This document shows positions 52,823 through 61,545 of a stretch of DNA of 64,000 bases, piece by piece. Source of the DNA: JAPUDQ01 sp964532145 (lineage in GTDB: Bacteria > Patescibacteriota > Saccharimonadia > Saccharimonadales > Saccharimonadaceae); assembly GCA_964532145.1 (NCBI GenBank), contig CAZHGM010000001.1:1-64000 (forward strand), given 5' to 3'. A program made the translations under genes and the position numbers. The notes under the pieces were generated by a model. That model saw nothing but the letters and a program-made list of their open reading frames with translations, was not told the origin of the DNA and did no database searches. Every line of letters starts with the position of its first letter. The stretch's first letter is position 1.

Positions 52823-53866
52823 TTATATATACCCTCCTGCCAGCGCTATTAGTAGCCCAATAAACGCCGTGACATTCGAAATAATCCAGAATCTCATCGT
52901 CACCTTTGACTCTGGCCAACCTTTAGCTTCAAGATGATGGTGTATCGGCGCAGACACGAATATTTTACGGTGGAAGAGCTTTTTGCTCATGATCTGCAGT
53001 GCACTTGAACTGATTTCCACCACGAACATTGCACCAATAATTGGCAAGAGGAAAATTGTATTCGTCAGCATTGCCACTACACCAAGTGCCGTTCCGAGCG
53101 CAAAGCTACCAACATCCCCCATGAAAAAACGCGCCGGATGAACATTAAACCATACATAGCTGAGCAGCGTCCCGAGCACCGTGAAACAAAACCCTGCGAT
53201 ACCAATGTTACCCTGCAGAAGAGCGATCATTGCAAATGCCATATAGGCCGACGCAAGCATGCCGCCCGCCAATCCGTCGAGACCGTCGCTGATATTCACA
53301 GCATTGCTTGTGCTAACGACCGCCAGTATAAACAGCGGCACGATTAGCCATCCAATATCAAGTGGATGGCCTACGAATGGAAACTGTACGGCCGTATAAT
53401 TGTCGAGCTTGACATAGAAAAACCATGCGCCGACCGTTGCTACCGCTGTAATCATCACAAATTTTATCCCGGATCGCAGTCCGGCGACGCCAAGCTGTTT
53501 GCCGCGGATGTTAATAATATCATCGATAAGACCGACGAGGCCGCCCCCTACCAGTGCAGCCAGTGGGAGCCACGTCTGCTCGCGATCCCAGTTAAACAAC
53601 ACCGTTATCACCGTCACGGCAATGACGATAATGAGTCCTGCCATCGTGGGAATGTTACGAGTGAATTTCGCAGCATGTAGTTTCGTAAACACTTCGAGCG
53701 CCTCGCCTGTCGTACTGGTATCACGCTGCCGCTTCCACAGTCGGTAGCGGTATGCCAGATACGTATAGACTGGTGTCATAGCAACAGACAGTATCAGCGC
53801 CCCGAGCGCAAGTGAAACTGCAAAAATGAGTGAGGTTGATAATTGTGATATCGTAATTTCTTGCAT
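52823..53866 (-). CDS. mraY: Phospho-MurNAc-pentapeptide translocase MraY
   Basis: The 347-aa membrane enzyme has ten helices and the MraY motifs: T-M-A-G-L near helix 2, L-I-D-D-I-I-N with the catalytic Asp pair, N-A-V-N-I-S-D-G-L-D-G-L and the His-rich loop A-P-I-H-H-H-L-E-A-K-G-W. It makes lipid I. A short SD (GGGG) precedes the ATG and it follows ftsI by 2 nt. Confidence 0.96.
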   Translation of the reverse strand: MQEITISQLSTSLIFAVSLALGALILSVAMTPVYTYLAYRYRLWKRQRDTSTTGEALEVFTKLHAAKFTRNIPTMAGLIIVIAVTVITVLFNWDREQTWLPLAALVGGGLVGLIDDIINIRGKQLGVAGLRSGIKFVMITAVATVGAWFFYVKLDNYTAVQFPFVGHPLDIGWLIVPLFILAVVSTSNAVNISDGLDGLAGGMLASAYMAFAMIALLQGNIGIAGFCFTVLGTLLSYVWFNVHPARFFMGDVGSFALGTALGVVAMLTNTIFLLPIIGAMFVVEISSSALQIMSKKLFHRKIFVSAPIHHHLEAKGWPESKVTMRFWIISNVTAFIGLLIALAGGYI

Positions 53867-53868
53867 AC

Positions 53869-55626
53869 TTACCCCTGTGGTTGTAACCGTAAATAATCGA
53901 TCATCCAGCTATTCATGTCATTGAAAATCGGTCCTGCCGCGGTGGTGCCTTCATAGCCGCCAATTTTTGCGTCATCGACTTTAACCATTATGACATACCT
54001 CGGACTGTCAACGCCGCCAAATCCGAGATATGAGCCGATGGAGTTCTCGCTTGAATATTCGCCTGTTGTCCGGTCAATTACCTGGCTGGTGCCCGTTTTG
54101 CCGCCGATCATATAACCCTCGCGGTCATATTTGCCGAAAAATCCTGTCTTTCTCCCCTGCCAAATGAGCTCTCTGGCCGCCGCCGACGCTTCTTTGGACA
54201 GCACTTTGTCGTTCACGACTACTGGTTCTTTGGCTGTCATGCCGCCATCGTCGCGCCGGATGCCTGCAACCAAACGTGGCTGATAATACACGCCGCCGTT
54301 AATCTCGGCCGAAAATGCCGCTGCAGTCTGTATCATGGTGACGTCCATGCCTTGCCCGAATGCCATGTTGGCGTATCGAACGTTATTACCCTCCGCTTCA
54401 TCTGGACGGATCACAATACCAGGGCTTTCTCCCGCTTGTTCGATGCCTGTTAGCATGCCAAATCGGTAGCGATCATGAAAATACTGGTACATTGTATCGC
54501 GCGCCGTCCGGTTTATACTTCCTCCGCCCATTTGCTTCACAATATGAACGACGCCCGTGTTGAGCGAGTAACGCAACGTATCAAGCATAGTCGCTACGGC
54601 TGCTTTCGGGTCTTCTTCGACATTGCAAATTCGCCGGTCGTCCACTTGTGTGCAGCCTGATGAGTCATTAAATGTGCTGTTTGAAGTCACTGACCCGCTA
54701 TCGAGGCCCGCCCCCATCGTTAACGCTTTAATAACTGATCCATTTTCATACGGTGCTGACACGATGCCATTCTGAAACACCGAATAATCTTCGACTTTGT
54801 TGTATTGCCCCGGATCATAGGTGGGATAATTCGCCATCGCAAGCACTGCGCCATTATTCGGGTCCATGACGATCATACTGCCTTTCGTGGCATGCGCGCG
54901 ATCCAAGCCGGATTTGAGCACCGCCTCAGCTTGCAACTGAACTGAACGATCAAGTGTCAGGACGATATCGTCGCCATTTACGGCCGGTGTATTCACATCG
55001 TTGGTGCCAATTGTCAGTGGAATCTTTCGCACATCCGTTACCGTCTCAAGTAACCCTGCCTTTCCCTTCAGCCGATTATTGAGCGCGCCCTCGATGCCAT
55101 ATTGGCCATTGCCCTCGCTATCGAGATATCCGAGTGTCTGCGCCGCTAGGTTACCCTCAGGGTACACCCGATGATTTGTTTGCTGCAGCCCGATGCCAGC
55201 GAGTTGCTGTTTCTGGATGAGCTCTGCCTGCTGCTGCGAAACATTTCGTGCCAGCACACGATACCGGATCGTGCCGTTATTGTCTTTCAGGAGAGCATCG
55301 ATATCACCATTGAGCTCACCGCCTATTATTTTCATCAAAGCAGTCCGCGTCTCAGCAGGATTTTTTACATCTGACGGGTCTGCGAATACCGTGTAGACAC
55401 GTTCATTCAACACAAGCGGCACCAGATCGTTACCATCTCGTACATAGAGCTGGCCCCGTGTGGGTTGAATGCTAAGCGGCTGCACCTGTACTTTATTCGC
55501 TTCACTCACATAATAGTCATGCTGTATCACCTGCAAGTAAAAGAGCCTCACGATAAACAAACTAAGCACAAATAAAAGCCCCCATATGAGAAGCTCTGAT
55601 CGGCTGCGCGTGCGGTGAGACTCCAT
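53869..55626 (-). CDS. ftsI: Division-specific class B PBP (FtsI/PBP3)
   Basis: The 585-aa protein has one N-terminal membrane helix, a PBP dimerisation domain and a transpeptidase domain with S-V-I-K (Ser297/Lys300), S-L-N and K-T-G-T motifs. It cross-links septal peptidoglycan with FtsW. The PASTA repeats seen in some actinobacterial relatives are absent. It lies 1 nt after the FtsL-like gene. Confidence 0.95.
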   Translation of the reverse strand: MESHRTRSRSELLIWGLLFVLSLFIVRLFYLQVIQHDYYVSEANKVQVQPLSIQPTRGQLYVRDGNDLVPLVLNERVYTVFADPSDVKNPAETRTALMKIIGGELNGDIDALLKDNNGTIRYRVLARNVSQQQAELIQKQQLAGIGLQQTNHRVYPEGNLAAQTLGYLDSEGNGQYGIEGALNNRLKGKAGLLETVTDVRKIPLTIGTNDVNTPAVNGDDIVLTLDRSVQLQAEAVLKSGLDRAHATKGSMIVMDPNNGAVLAMANYPTYDPGQYNKVEDYSVFQNGIVSAPYENGSVIKALTMGAGLDSGSVTSNSTFNDSSGCTQVDDRRICNVEEDPKAAVATMLDTLRYSLNTGVVHIVKQMGGGSINRTARDTMYQYFHDRYRFGMLTGIEQAGESPGIVIRPDEAEGNNVRYANMAFGQGMDVTMIQTAAAFSAEINGGVYYQPRLVAGIRRDDGGMTAKEPVVVNDKVLSKEASAAARELIWQGRKTGFFGKYDREGYMIGGKTGTSQVIDRTTGEYSSENSIGSYLGFGGVDSPRYVIMVKVDDAKIGGYEGTTAAGPIFNDMNSWMIDYLRLQPQG

Positions 55627-55627
55627 A

Positions 55628-55987
55628 CTAGTTTTGTGTGTAATTTACTTGTTCTGGTCGTGGCATTGCTTTGGCGACATCGCTGTTCTCAACCGTCTTT
55701 AAGGCTGAGAGTCTGGCGTTTTGATTCGTCAGCTCCTCTTTTTGAACACTGAGTGATTCCAGCTTTTGCTCAAGACTATTTATATCATACCCGTAACTAC
55801 TCGTTTTTGTCACTTGCGTCAGGTAGATAAGCCCTAGTACCGCAATCATTAACGCAACCAAAATCGTATGTGAAATTGGCCCTAGTGATACAGCAGGGGC
55901 AAAACTTGTGATGTTTTGGTTACGCCGCCACATCCGTTGTTGACGAGCAGAAAAATCCTGGCTCGTTGCTCTGTAGTAGTGAGACAT
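55628..55987 (-). CDS. ftsL: FtsL-like division protein
   Basis: The 119-aa protein has a basic head, one membrane helix (about 41-61) and a short extracellular coiled coil (N-S-L-E-Q-K-L-E-S-L-S-V-Q-K-E-E-L). This is the FtsL/DivIC architecture, which is identified by structure and gene order rather than sequence. AAAAAGAG lies about 10 nt before the ATG. Confidence 0.75.
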   Translation of the reverse strand: MSHYYRATSQDFSARQQRMWRRNQNITSFAPAVSLGPISHTILVALMIAVLGLIYLTQVTKTSSYGYDINSLEQKLESLSVQKEELTNQNARLSALKTVENSDVAKAMPRPEQVNYTQN

Positions 55988-56107
55988 GTGGTGCTATCTC
56001 TTTTTGTTTTATGGTTAGTATTTTTGTTGTGCCACACGCTGCACCGCCGCCCGCAAATGCAAACGGCAGTGAGTGTGCGTGATGGTCCGTAGCCCGATTG
56101 AGCGCTA

Positions 56108-56167
56108 TCAGCGGTGATTAACCGTGATGCGAACCGCTCGGGACTTATTGACTATTTTGATTGGCAT
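56108..56167 (-). CDS. Possible 19-aa ORF between rsmH and ftsL
   Basis: A short basic peptide begins at the ATG at 56167 with AAAGGG about 8 nt upstream, and ends in TGA followed at once by TAG. The 13-nt stretch before its SD is identical to the stretch before the ftsL SD (56178-56190 and 56000-56012), suggesting a duplicated initiation region. It may be a leader peptide or debris. Confidence 0.3.
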   Translation of the reverse strand: MPIKIVNKSRAVRITVNHR

Positions 56168-56186
56168 AGTCGTTACCCTTTTTGTT

Positions 56187-57116
56187 TTATATTTTCACTG
56201 CGGCACGAAGTGTAGCGCTCCGGGCACGCGGATTGTGAACGTCATTAGCTGCCCCGCGAATCGGCTTTTTTGTCAGCAGCGCTAGTGATGCCTCATACCC
56301 AGATGAAGCCGCTTCGGCAAAATACTGCTTGACTAATCGGTCTTCAAGGCTGTGAAAGCTGATAATTACGACTCGCCCCCCTGGGCGCAGTAGCGATGTG
56401 ATCGCCGCCAGTAGTCGCTTTACCTGATCCAGCTCTTGATTGAGCGCGATTCGGAGTGCTTGAAAGGTGCGCGTGGCCGGATGTGTTTTTTGATATCCGC
56501 CACGATGTGTTGATAGAATGACGTTGGCTAACTGTAGTGTCGAGTGGAACGGACGATTAAGGCGAACCGCATGGGCAATTGCCTTGGCTCGTGATGTTCG
56601 CTCTTCGCCGAATTCTTCGATGATTCGTGCCAGCTCTCGCTCTGAAGCATGATTGACAATATCGGCAGCCGTGCGAGGTGCTGTCGTGTCCATACGCATA
56701 TCGAGCGGACCGTCACGTTGGATCGAAAAACCGCGTTCAGCCATGTCAAGCTGCGGTGACGATACACCAAGATCCACAAGCACCATATCATACTGCTTCC
56801 CTACCTCGACAGCTGTCTCGGCATAGGTTGCAAAATCGCTCCGCACGACCACTGCACCTCGTCGTTTATACGAATCAAGTGCATCGATAGCTTGCGGATC
56901 GCGATCTACCAGCGTAGCATGTTCAGCTCCGACAATTTCTATAATCGCCCGAGCATGTCCGCCATAGCCTGCTGTCAGGTCGAGATACGTTTCTCCGGAT
57001 TGCGGGTTCAGTAAACGTACCACGTCGCTAAGCAGGACTGGTATATGAATAGTTGTTTCGTTCCCGCTGGGTAGCGAGGATGAAGATTGGAGTTGTTGTG
57101 GTGGTATATGTTTCAT
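56187..57116 (-). CDS. rsmH: 16S rRNA m4C1402 methyltransferase RsmH (MraW)
   Basis: The 309-aa enzyme has H-I-P-V-L-L near its start, the SAM-binding Y-L-D-L-T-A-G-Y-G-G-H, D-L-G-V-S-S-P-Q-L-D, R-G-F-S and T-F-Q-A-L-R-I-x-x-N, with I-I-S-F-H-S-L-E-D-R near the C-terminus. It methylates C1402 in the ribosomal P-site. The ATG at 57116 is preferred over the GTG at 57125 because AGGTG lies 7 nt upstream. It has its own promoter at 57156-57184 in addition to the mraZ promoter. Confidence 0.96.
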   Translation of the reverse strand: MKHIPPQQLQSSSSLPSGNETTIHIPVLLSDVVRLLNPQSGETYLDLTAGYGGHARAIIEIVGAEHATLVDRDPQAIDALDSYKRRGAVVVRSDFATYAETAVEVGKQYDMVLVDLGVSSPQLDMAERGFSIQRDGPLDMRMDTTAPRTAADIVNHASERELARIIEEFGEERTSRAKAIAHAVRLNRPFHSTLQLANVILSTHRGGYQKTHPATRTFQALRIALNQELDQVKRLLAAITSLLRPGGRVVIISFHSLEDRLVKQYFAEAASSGYEASLALLTKKPIRGAANDVHNPRARSATLRAAVKI

Positions 57117-57125
57117 TGAGGTCAC

Positions 57126-57429
57126 CTAACTGATAACGAGTGTGTTTGTTTTCGCAGTATGTGTTTGTTTTAGAGTTTTGTCAATGGAGTTGTTGTGGTG
57201 TGTCCGCTTAAAAAGCGGACGAACTTTCATGTTGGCTCTCATTGACGAGTGAGAGACTTATGTGTGAGGGTGTCTTTCGACGCCCTAAGTGAGGTGGAGT
57301 TTTGGGAGGTGTGTTTGAATTGTTTGGTGAAAGTACCAATGCAGTAATTTTACGTGTCAGCATTCGCTTCACGCACTCGCTACCAGATAGGTGATCTCAC
57401 GAAATAGCTATTCCGTGATTAATGAGTTG
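57126..57429 (-). other. 304-nt spacer between mraZ and rsmH
   Basis: It contains a stem-loop GTCCGCTT-AAA-AAGCGGAC (57202-57220) and the rsmH promoter. A 34-codon reading frame starting at 57230 ends directly at rsmH but overlaps that promoter and lacks a good SD. No solid gene is seen. Confidence 0.5.
57156..57184 (-). promoter_or_regulatory. Internal dcw promoter before rsmH
   Basis: TTGACA, 17 nt, CATACT on the minus strand, about 40 nt before the rsmH ATG. Confidence 0.75.
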
Positions 57430-57792
57430 TTAATGTGCGGCACTAATACGCCAGTATTTACCAGCTCGGACGACGGTAACATCAGATGTAATTCCGGCAT
57501 AATCAAGCAAATGCTGCTCAATCGTTACGCGCCCCTGTTTGTCATCCAGCTCACCTCCTGATTTGCCCGTACGAAATTGTACGTTCAAATCAGCAATCCG
57601 TTCGTCAAGGATATCGCCAGTCAGCGCCGCTTCAACTTCTTCGTCCCAGACAGCCTGTGAGTACAGGTGGAGGTACTGTTTGAATCCGCGTGTGACGATG
57701 ACACCGCTGGCAAACTCAGCACGAAGCTCAGCGGGGACAGTAAGTCGCCGTTTGCTATCTAGCTTTCGTTCGAAATAGTCAGTGCCTGGCAT
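57430..57792 (-). CDS. mraZ: Transcriptional regulator MraZ
   Basis: The 120-aa protein has the SpoVT-AbrB-like repeats of MraZ: L-D-S-K-R-R-L-T-V-P-A-E-L-R near the start and a second half with D-D-K-Q-G-R-V-T-I. It binds GTGGG repeats and represses the dcw operon. Its promoter here carries such repeats. A weak SD (AAGG) precedes the ATG. Confidence 0.95.
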   Translation of the reverse strand: MPGTDYFERKLDSKRRLTVPAELRAEFASGVIVTRGFKQYLHLYSQAVWDEEVEAALTGDILDERIADLNVQFRTGKSGGELDDKQGRVTIEQHLLDYAGITSDVTVVRAGKYWRISAAH

Positions 57793-58079
57793 CCTTATGA
57801 TCCGTGGTGGTTAGATTTTATGATTAGTGCTGTGGTGTTTATTTTGGTCCGTCCTGTTTTGCGACGGTCCCCACTATGTTCGAGTGGATACTCGTGGCGG
57901 GGATTCCACTGGACTTATAATACTACCCACTTCTACCCACTGCAAGTACTTTTTTCAAAAGTTATCCCCACCTTGCGTAGTTATCCACAGGTAATGACCG
58001 TTGCAACAAACTCAACGAGGAACATCTCACCTTGAGTCATACTTAAGGTGAGATGGTGACGTAAGACTTCACTACCCCT
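57793..58079. other. mraZ upstream region with DnaA-box-like sequences
   Basis: Besides the promoter, it has TTATCCACA (a perfect DnaA box) near 57981 and TTATCCCCA near 57963, and a perfect 11-bp hairpin CATCTCACCTT/AAGGTGAGATG (58023-58055). The hairpin may end the 52-aa gene transcript. Confidence 0.6.
57917..57945 (-). promoter_or_regulatory. dcw promoter with MraZ boxes
   Basis: TTGCAG (57945-57940), 17 nt, TATTAT (57922-57917) on the minus strand. The spacer holds two GTGGG boxes 10 bp apart (complement at 57926-57930 and 57936-57940), the spacing used by MraZ. A further GTGGGG occurs upstream in the 57965-57975 area and another in the 5' leader. MraZ autorepression follows from family knowledge. 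Confidence 0.8.
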
Positions 58080-58238
58080 CTAAATAATGCTAGCAAGCTG
58101 CGATGCGTATTCAGCGCTTGTTTGTGCAACCAGCCAAGCCGTCAGCACAAATACATTTGCAACAACTGAAACAATGACAACAGCTGTTTTAAAATCGTCG
58201 TGCGTCTGTGGTATTGTGTGTGTTTTTGTGGTGTTCAT
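58080..58238 (-). CDS. Small single-pass membrane protein (52 aa)
   Basis: A 52-aa frame starting with a Thr/His-rich polar head and continuing into one hydrophobic helix (about 19-38), then a short polar tail. No family is recognised. Support comes from a full promoter (TTGACA, 17 nt, TAGCAT) only 6 nt before the ATG, the leaderless arrangement of this genome. It follows yvcK on the same strand by 81 nt. Confidence 0.6.
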   Translation of the reverse strand: MNTTKTHTIPQTHDDFKTAVVIVSVVANVFVLTAWLVAQTSAEYASQLASII

Positions 58239-58244
58239 ACCTCA

Positions 58245-58273
58245 ATGCTAGCATAAGCTTTACTTTTTGTCAA
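58245..58273 (-). promoter_or_regulatory. Leaderless-type promoter of the 52-aa gene
   Basis: TTGACA (58273-58268), 17 nt, TAGCAT (58250-58245) and 6 nt to the ATG. Confidence 0.65.
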
Positions 58274-58319
58274 TATAGCAGTATTTTACTTATATTCAGA
58301 GGTGATGCTGACGCTAGCA

Positions 58320-59324
58320 TCATGCGAAATATATTTTCATCAGCTCGCGAGCGATCTTGTCAGGATCATGCCGTATGAATGTACGGGAGTGGGCAATCGG
58401 ATCTCCGTCGCCATTACCCTGCCAAATTGCTCCAGCAAGTAACGAGGCGCCTTTGGCACGGTAGTGTTTTGATTCTAATGCCGACTTGTCCCACATAACC
58501 GGAAATTCACCCTCATGAGCATATTTACCAAGCAAAGCCTCATTGGGTGGTACATTATTGTACAAGACATAGTCAAGTGTAATACCACCGAGCCGCTCAA
58601 TCTCATCAGCGTAATCACTGACAGTAAAATCATCAGTCTGTCCTGGCTTAGTGACAAGATTACAGATATAGACTTTGCGTGCCTTTGAACAATTAAGCGC
58701 TTCGCTTACGCCCTCAACAATAAGTGTCGGCGCTAAGCTCCCGTACAAATTACCAGGAGAAATCACCACTAAATCCGCTTGTTCTATCGCTGTTTTTGCA
58801 CCTGGATTAATACGGCCGCTTGGCTCCAGGTATATCATCGGACGTGCACGGTTGTGAAAGTCGGTGCGACCAATATTAAACTGCCCTTTCGTTACCTGAC
58901 CGTCTCCATCGTCAAGCACGAGAGTAACATTATCAAGCGTGATTGGCTCGACGGTACCGGTAATGGCTAGCACTTTGCCAGCTTCTTCAACGGCTTCGGC
59001 AAAACTACCTGTCATTTTCTCGAGTGCGGTCAGAAAAATATTACCGAAGGCATGACCTTTGAACGTCCCTTCTTCAAACCGATAATTAAAGAGTTCTCTG
59101 ACGCGAGGAGAATCGCTTAATGCCACAAGACACTGCCGTACATCGCCGGATGGCAAAACGCCAAGCTCGTCACGAAGAATCCCAGTTGACCCACCATCAT
59201 CACACATATTGACAAGCGCAGTGATGTCAGCTGTATAACGCTTAAGACCAGTCAGTACAGTGAAGCTACCAGTACCCCCGCCGATGACAACTGTTTTGGG
59301 GCCTTTTGGGATCAACCTGCTCAT
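58320..59324 (-). CDS. yvcK: YvcK/CofD-family protein (gluconeogenesis factor)
   Basis: The 334-aa protein has V-V-I-G-G-G-T-G-S at its start, M-C-D-D-G-G-S-T-G, L-G-V-L-P-S-G-D-V-R-Q-C-L, F-G-N-I-F-L and S-P-G-N-L-Y-G-S. YvcK proteins bind UDP-sugars and affect cell-wall synthesis and carbon use; they are related to CofD but lack its transferase role. Its place beside the dcw cluster fits a wall role. TACAAT lies 12 nt before the ATG. Confidence 0.92.
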   Translation of the reverse strand: MSRLIPKGPKTVVIGGGTGSFTVLTGLKRYTADITALVNMCDDGGSTGILRDELGVLPSGDVRQCLVALSDSPRVRELFNYRFEEGTFKGHAFGNIFLTALEKMTGSFAEAVEEAGKVLAITGTVEPITLDNVTLVLDDGDGQVTKGQFNIGRTDFHNRARPMIYLEPSGRINPGAKTAIEQADLVVISPGNLYGSLAPTLIVEGVSEALNCSKARKVYICNLVTKPGQTDDFTVSDYADEIERLGGITLDYVLYNNVPPNEALLGKYAHEGEFPVMWDKSALESKHYRAKGASLLAGAIWQGNGDGDPIAHSRTFIRHDPDKIARELMKIYFA

Positions 59325-59350
59325 ATACTAGTACTCATTGTAGCACTACC

Positions 59351-60616
59351 TTAGGAAGCAGAACGTCGGAGGTTCTTAATGACTTTGCCAAACCACAAGG
59401 CACTTGAGCGTGGCGTTCGTTCCATTGTCCGGTAGTCCACTGCAACTAAGCCAAAGCGCGGCCATTTCCCATAGGCCCATTCAAAATTATCGAGTAAACT
59501 CCAGTGGCAATAACCTTGTACTTTCACGCCATTATGAATCGCGTTATGAACTGCGTTAATCGTATGAGCAATCCACCACTTACGGTACTGGTCATTACGG
59601 TCAGCAACACCACATTCGGTAATCATTATCGGTTTTCGGTACTTACGGTACAACCGCTCGAGCACATGTTCGAGATCATCAGGCTTCATTTCCCAACCAA
59701 GGTCTTGGATATGATCGTTTTCATTATGGACATTTCCAGCGAGATATCGGTTAGAAAAATAATAGTTTACCCCCATCCAGTCCATGTGGCGTTTAATCCT
59801 GTTGAAATACAGGTAATCTTCCATATACATCGTGAACCAGCGTGACAAACGCGATGATAATTTGTTGTCCCCAAGATAATGATGTGCGACATTTTTGGTC
59901 GTCGCAAGACGCAGATGCGGTACCTTTTTGTGCGCCATCCGATACACAAGGTTGTGTGCGCTCGAAATATTCCGATACGTCCAATACCCGAGCAAGTACT
60001 GGCCTTTTTTTGATGGCGGCCACTCACCTTCGTGCAGCCACCCAAACGCAACGTACACCTCCGGCTCATTAAACGTGCAGACATAGCGGAACAAATCACC
60101 CAGTTCATCAAAAACTTTCTCACAAAACCGTACAAAATAACGAATGTTCCGGTGTTTTTCAAAACCGCCCATTTCATCAAACCACACCGGCATCGTCCAG
60201 TGAAACATCGTGACAAGCGGCTCAATGCCGCGGACTTGCAGGGCTTTGAGGTAATCGCGGTAATGCTCAATTTCGGCTTCATTCCACTCACCTTCCCGCG
60301 GCTCAATCCTCGACCACTCAATGCTGAATCGAAATGAATTCATGTTGAGTGCTACCAGCAGATCAAAGTCATCTTCATAGCGATGATAGTGGTCTATAGC
60401 GCGCCCGGATACATAATTGCTGGGATTCGTTGCTTCGTTCTTGATTTCCGGCCATATCGGGAGATCTTTCAGCTGGTATTTTGCCTGATTCGCCAAACTT
60501 CGGGCATTTTTAAGCTCCCAAACAGACCATTGGTTATGATTGCCACCTTCAACCTGATGCGCGCTTGTGCTGGCACCCCAGAGAAATTTTTTAGGAAATT
60601 TGTATTTTGGTTTCAC
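59351..60616 (-). CDS. Glycoside hydrolase family 1 (beta-glycosidase, GTG start)
   Basis: The 421-aa enzyme has the GH1 N-terminal F-L-W-G-A-S-T-S-A-H-Q-V-E-G, the acid/base Glu in T-F-N-E-P and the nucleophile Glu in I-T-E-C-G, where the family usually has I-T-E-N-G. W-S-L-L-D-N-F-E-W confirms the family. It would hydrolyse beta-glucosides or beta-galactosides. No sugar transporter or PTS gene is near. No signal peptide is seen, so it is cytoplasmic. TATAAT lies 10 nt before the GTG; the promoter region is shared with the divergent LssY-C gene. Confidence 0.92.
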   Translation of the reverse strand: MKPKYKFPKKFLWGASTSAHQVEGGNHNQWSVWELKNARSLANQAKYQLKDLPIWPEIKNEATNPSNYVSGRAIDHYHRYEDDFDLLVALNMNSFRFSIEWSRIEPREGEWNEAEIEHYRDYLKALQVRGIEPLVTMFHWTMPVWFDEMGGFEKHRNIRYFVRFCEKVFDELGDLFRYVCTFNEPEVYVAFGWLHEGEWPPSKKGQYLLGYWTYRNISSAHNLVYRMAHKKVPHLRLATTKNVAHHYLGDNKLSSRLSRWFTMYMEDYLYFNRIKRHMDWMGVNYYFSNRYLAGNVHNENDHIQDLGWEMKPDDLEHVLERLYRKYRKPIMITECGVADRNDQYRKWWIAHTINAVHNAIHNGVKVQGYCHWSLLDNFEWAYGKWPRFGLVAVDYRTMERTPRSSALWFGKVIKNLRRSAS

Positions 60617-60663
60617 TTTACCAGCTATTATACTCTGGAGCTATCTACGGTACAATGGGAGTG

Positions 60664-61545
60664 ATGTATCGACAACTTCTTCGCATTGCGTGGCGAATTC
60701 TAACTGCGCTGCTTGTGCTGTCACTGGCTTGGATCACCAGCTTTGTTTTATTCCCGTTCTTTGACCGGCGAATGCCGTTGTTTCCAGCCGCTTTGATCGC
60801 CTACATGATCTTAGCGTACATCATGTTGCCCTTTGCCTTGCGGTTCTGGCATGTCGTATTCAAGCCCAATCACATCCCTCGTTATGTGACGACTCCTGAC
60901 GGTTGGCCGGCCGACCCGGTGAATATTGCCATCATATCCAAAAACAAACGGCATTTTATCAATACGATGAAGCAAGCTGGTTGGTACCAGGCGGACAAAT
61001 CCACGCTGCGCAACTCGCTGAGAGAGGCTTACGCAATCGTGACAAACCAGTCCTATCCGACCGCACCATTCAGCACGTTGTTTTTATTTGGTCGTCCCTA
61101 CGACATTGGCTTTCAGAAACCGGTTGACGGCAAGTCAATCCCCCGCTATCGCCACCATGTGCGGTTCTGGCAGCTTGTCGACGTGCCGCATGTTGATACC
61201 AACAATCATTTTGACTACTGGCTGGAACGACTGAGGAAATTCTTTGGCCGTAAACGCCAAGTCTGGATCGGAGCCGCCGTCGAAGACACCAGGCCGACGG
61301 GCGTGCGCTGGCGCAATCTACAAATTACTCATCACAATTCGCATGACCACACTAAAGAGCGTGATTATATAGTCGCAACCATACAGAAAACCGGCCAAGT
61401 AAAATCAATCCATACTATCAAAGATGGCGAGCCGTTTAAAATGCGTTCGCAAAATATCGGTACGACTTTTATCGTCGACGGCAATATCAAGGTTGTTGAG
61501 CTGAAGTCCGCGCTATTTTCCGCCGCGAAGAAGGATTTGAAATGA
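60664..61545 (+). CDS. LssY C-terminal-domain membrane protein
   Basis: The 293-aa protein has two membrane helices near the N-terminus (about 13-35 and 40-62), then an LssY-C-type domain: P-V-N-I-A-I-I-S, A-G-W-Y-Q-A-D, L-F-G-R-P-Y-D-I-G-F-Q and R-x-R-H-H-V-R-F-W. LssY-C function is unknown. TACAAT is 7 nt before the ATG at 60664; GGGAG between them could also act as an SD. It overlaps pheA by 4 nt. Confidence 0.8.
   Translation: MYRQLLRIAWRILTALLVLSLAWITSFVLFPFFDRRMPLFPAALIAYMILAYIMLPFALRFWHVVFKPNHIPRYVTTPDGWPADPVNIAIISKNKRHFINTMKQAGWYQADKSTLRNSLREAYAIVTNQSYPTAPFSTLFLFGRPYDIGFQKPVDGKSIPRYRHHVRFWQLVDVPHVDTNNHFDYWLERLRKFFGRKRQVWIGAAVEDTRPTGVRWRNLQITHHNSHDHTKERDYIVATIQKTGQVKSIHTIKDGEPFKMRSQNIGTTFIVDGNIKVVELKSALFSAAKKDLK

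Noticed and set aside
57126..57230. 34-aa ORF upstream of rsmH resembling a basic ribosomal-type start
   Set aside because: It overlaps a clear promoter, lacks a good SD, and the resemblance to L36 ends after a few residues.
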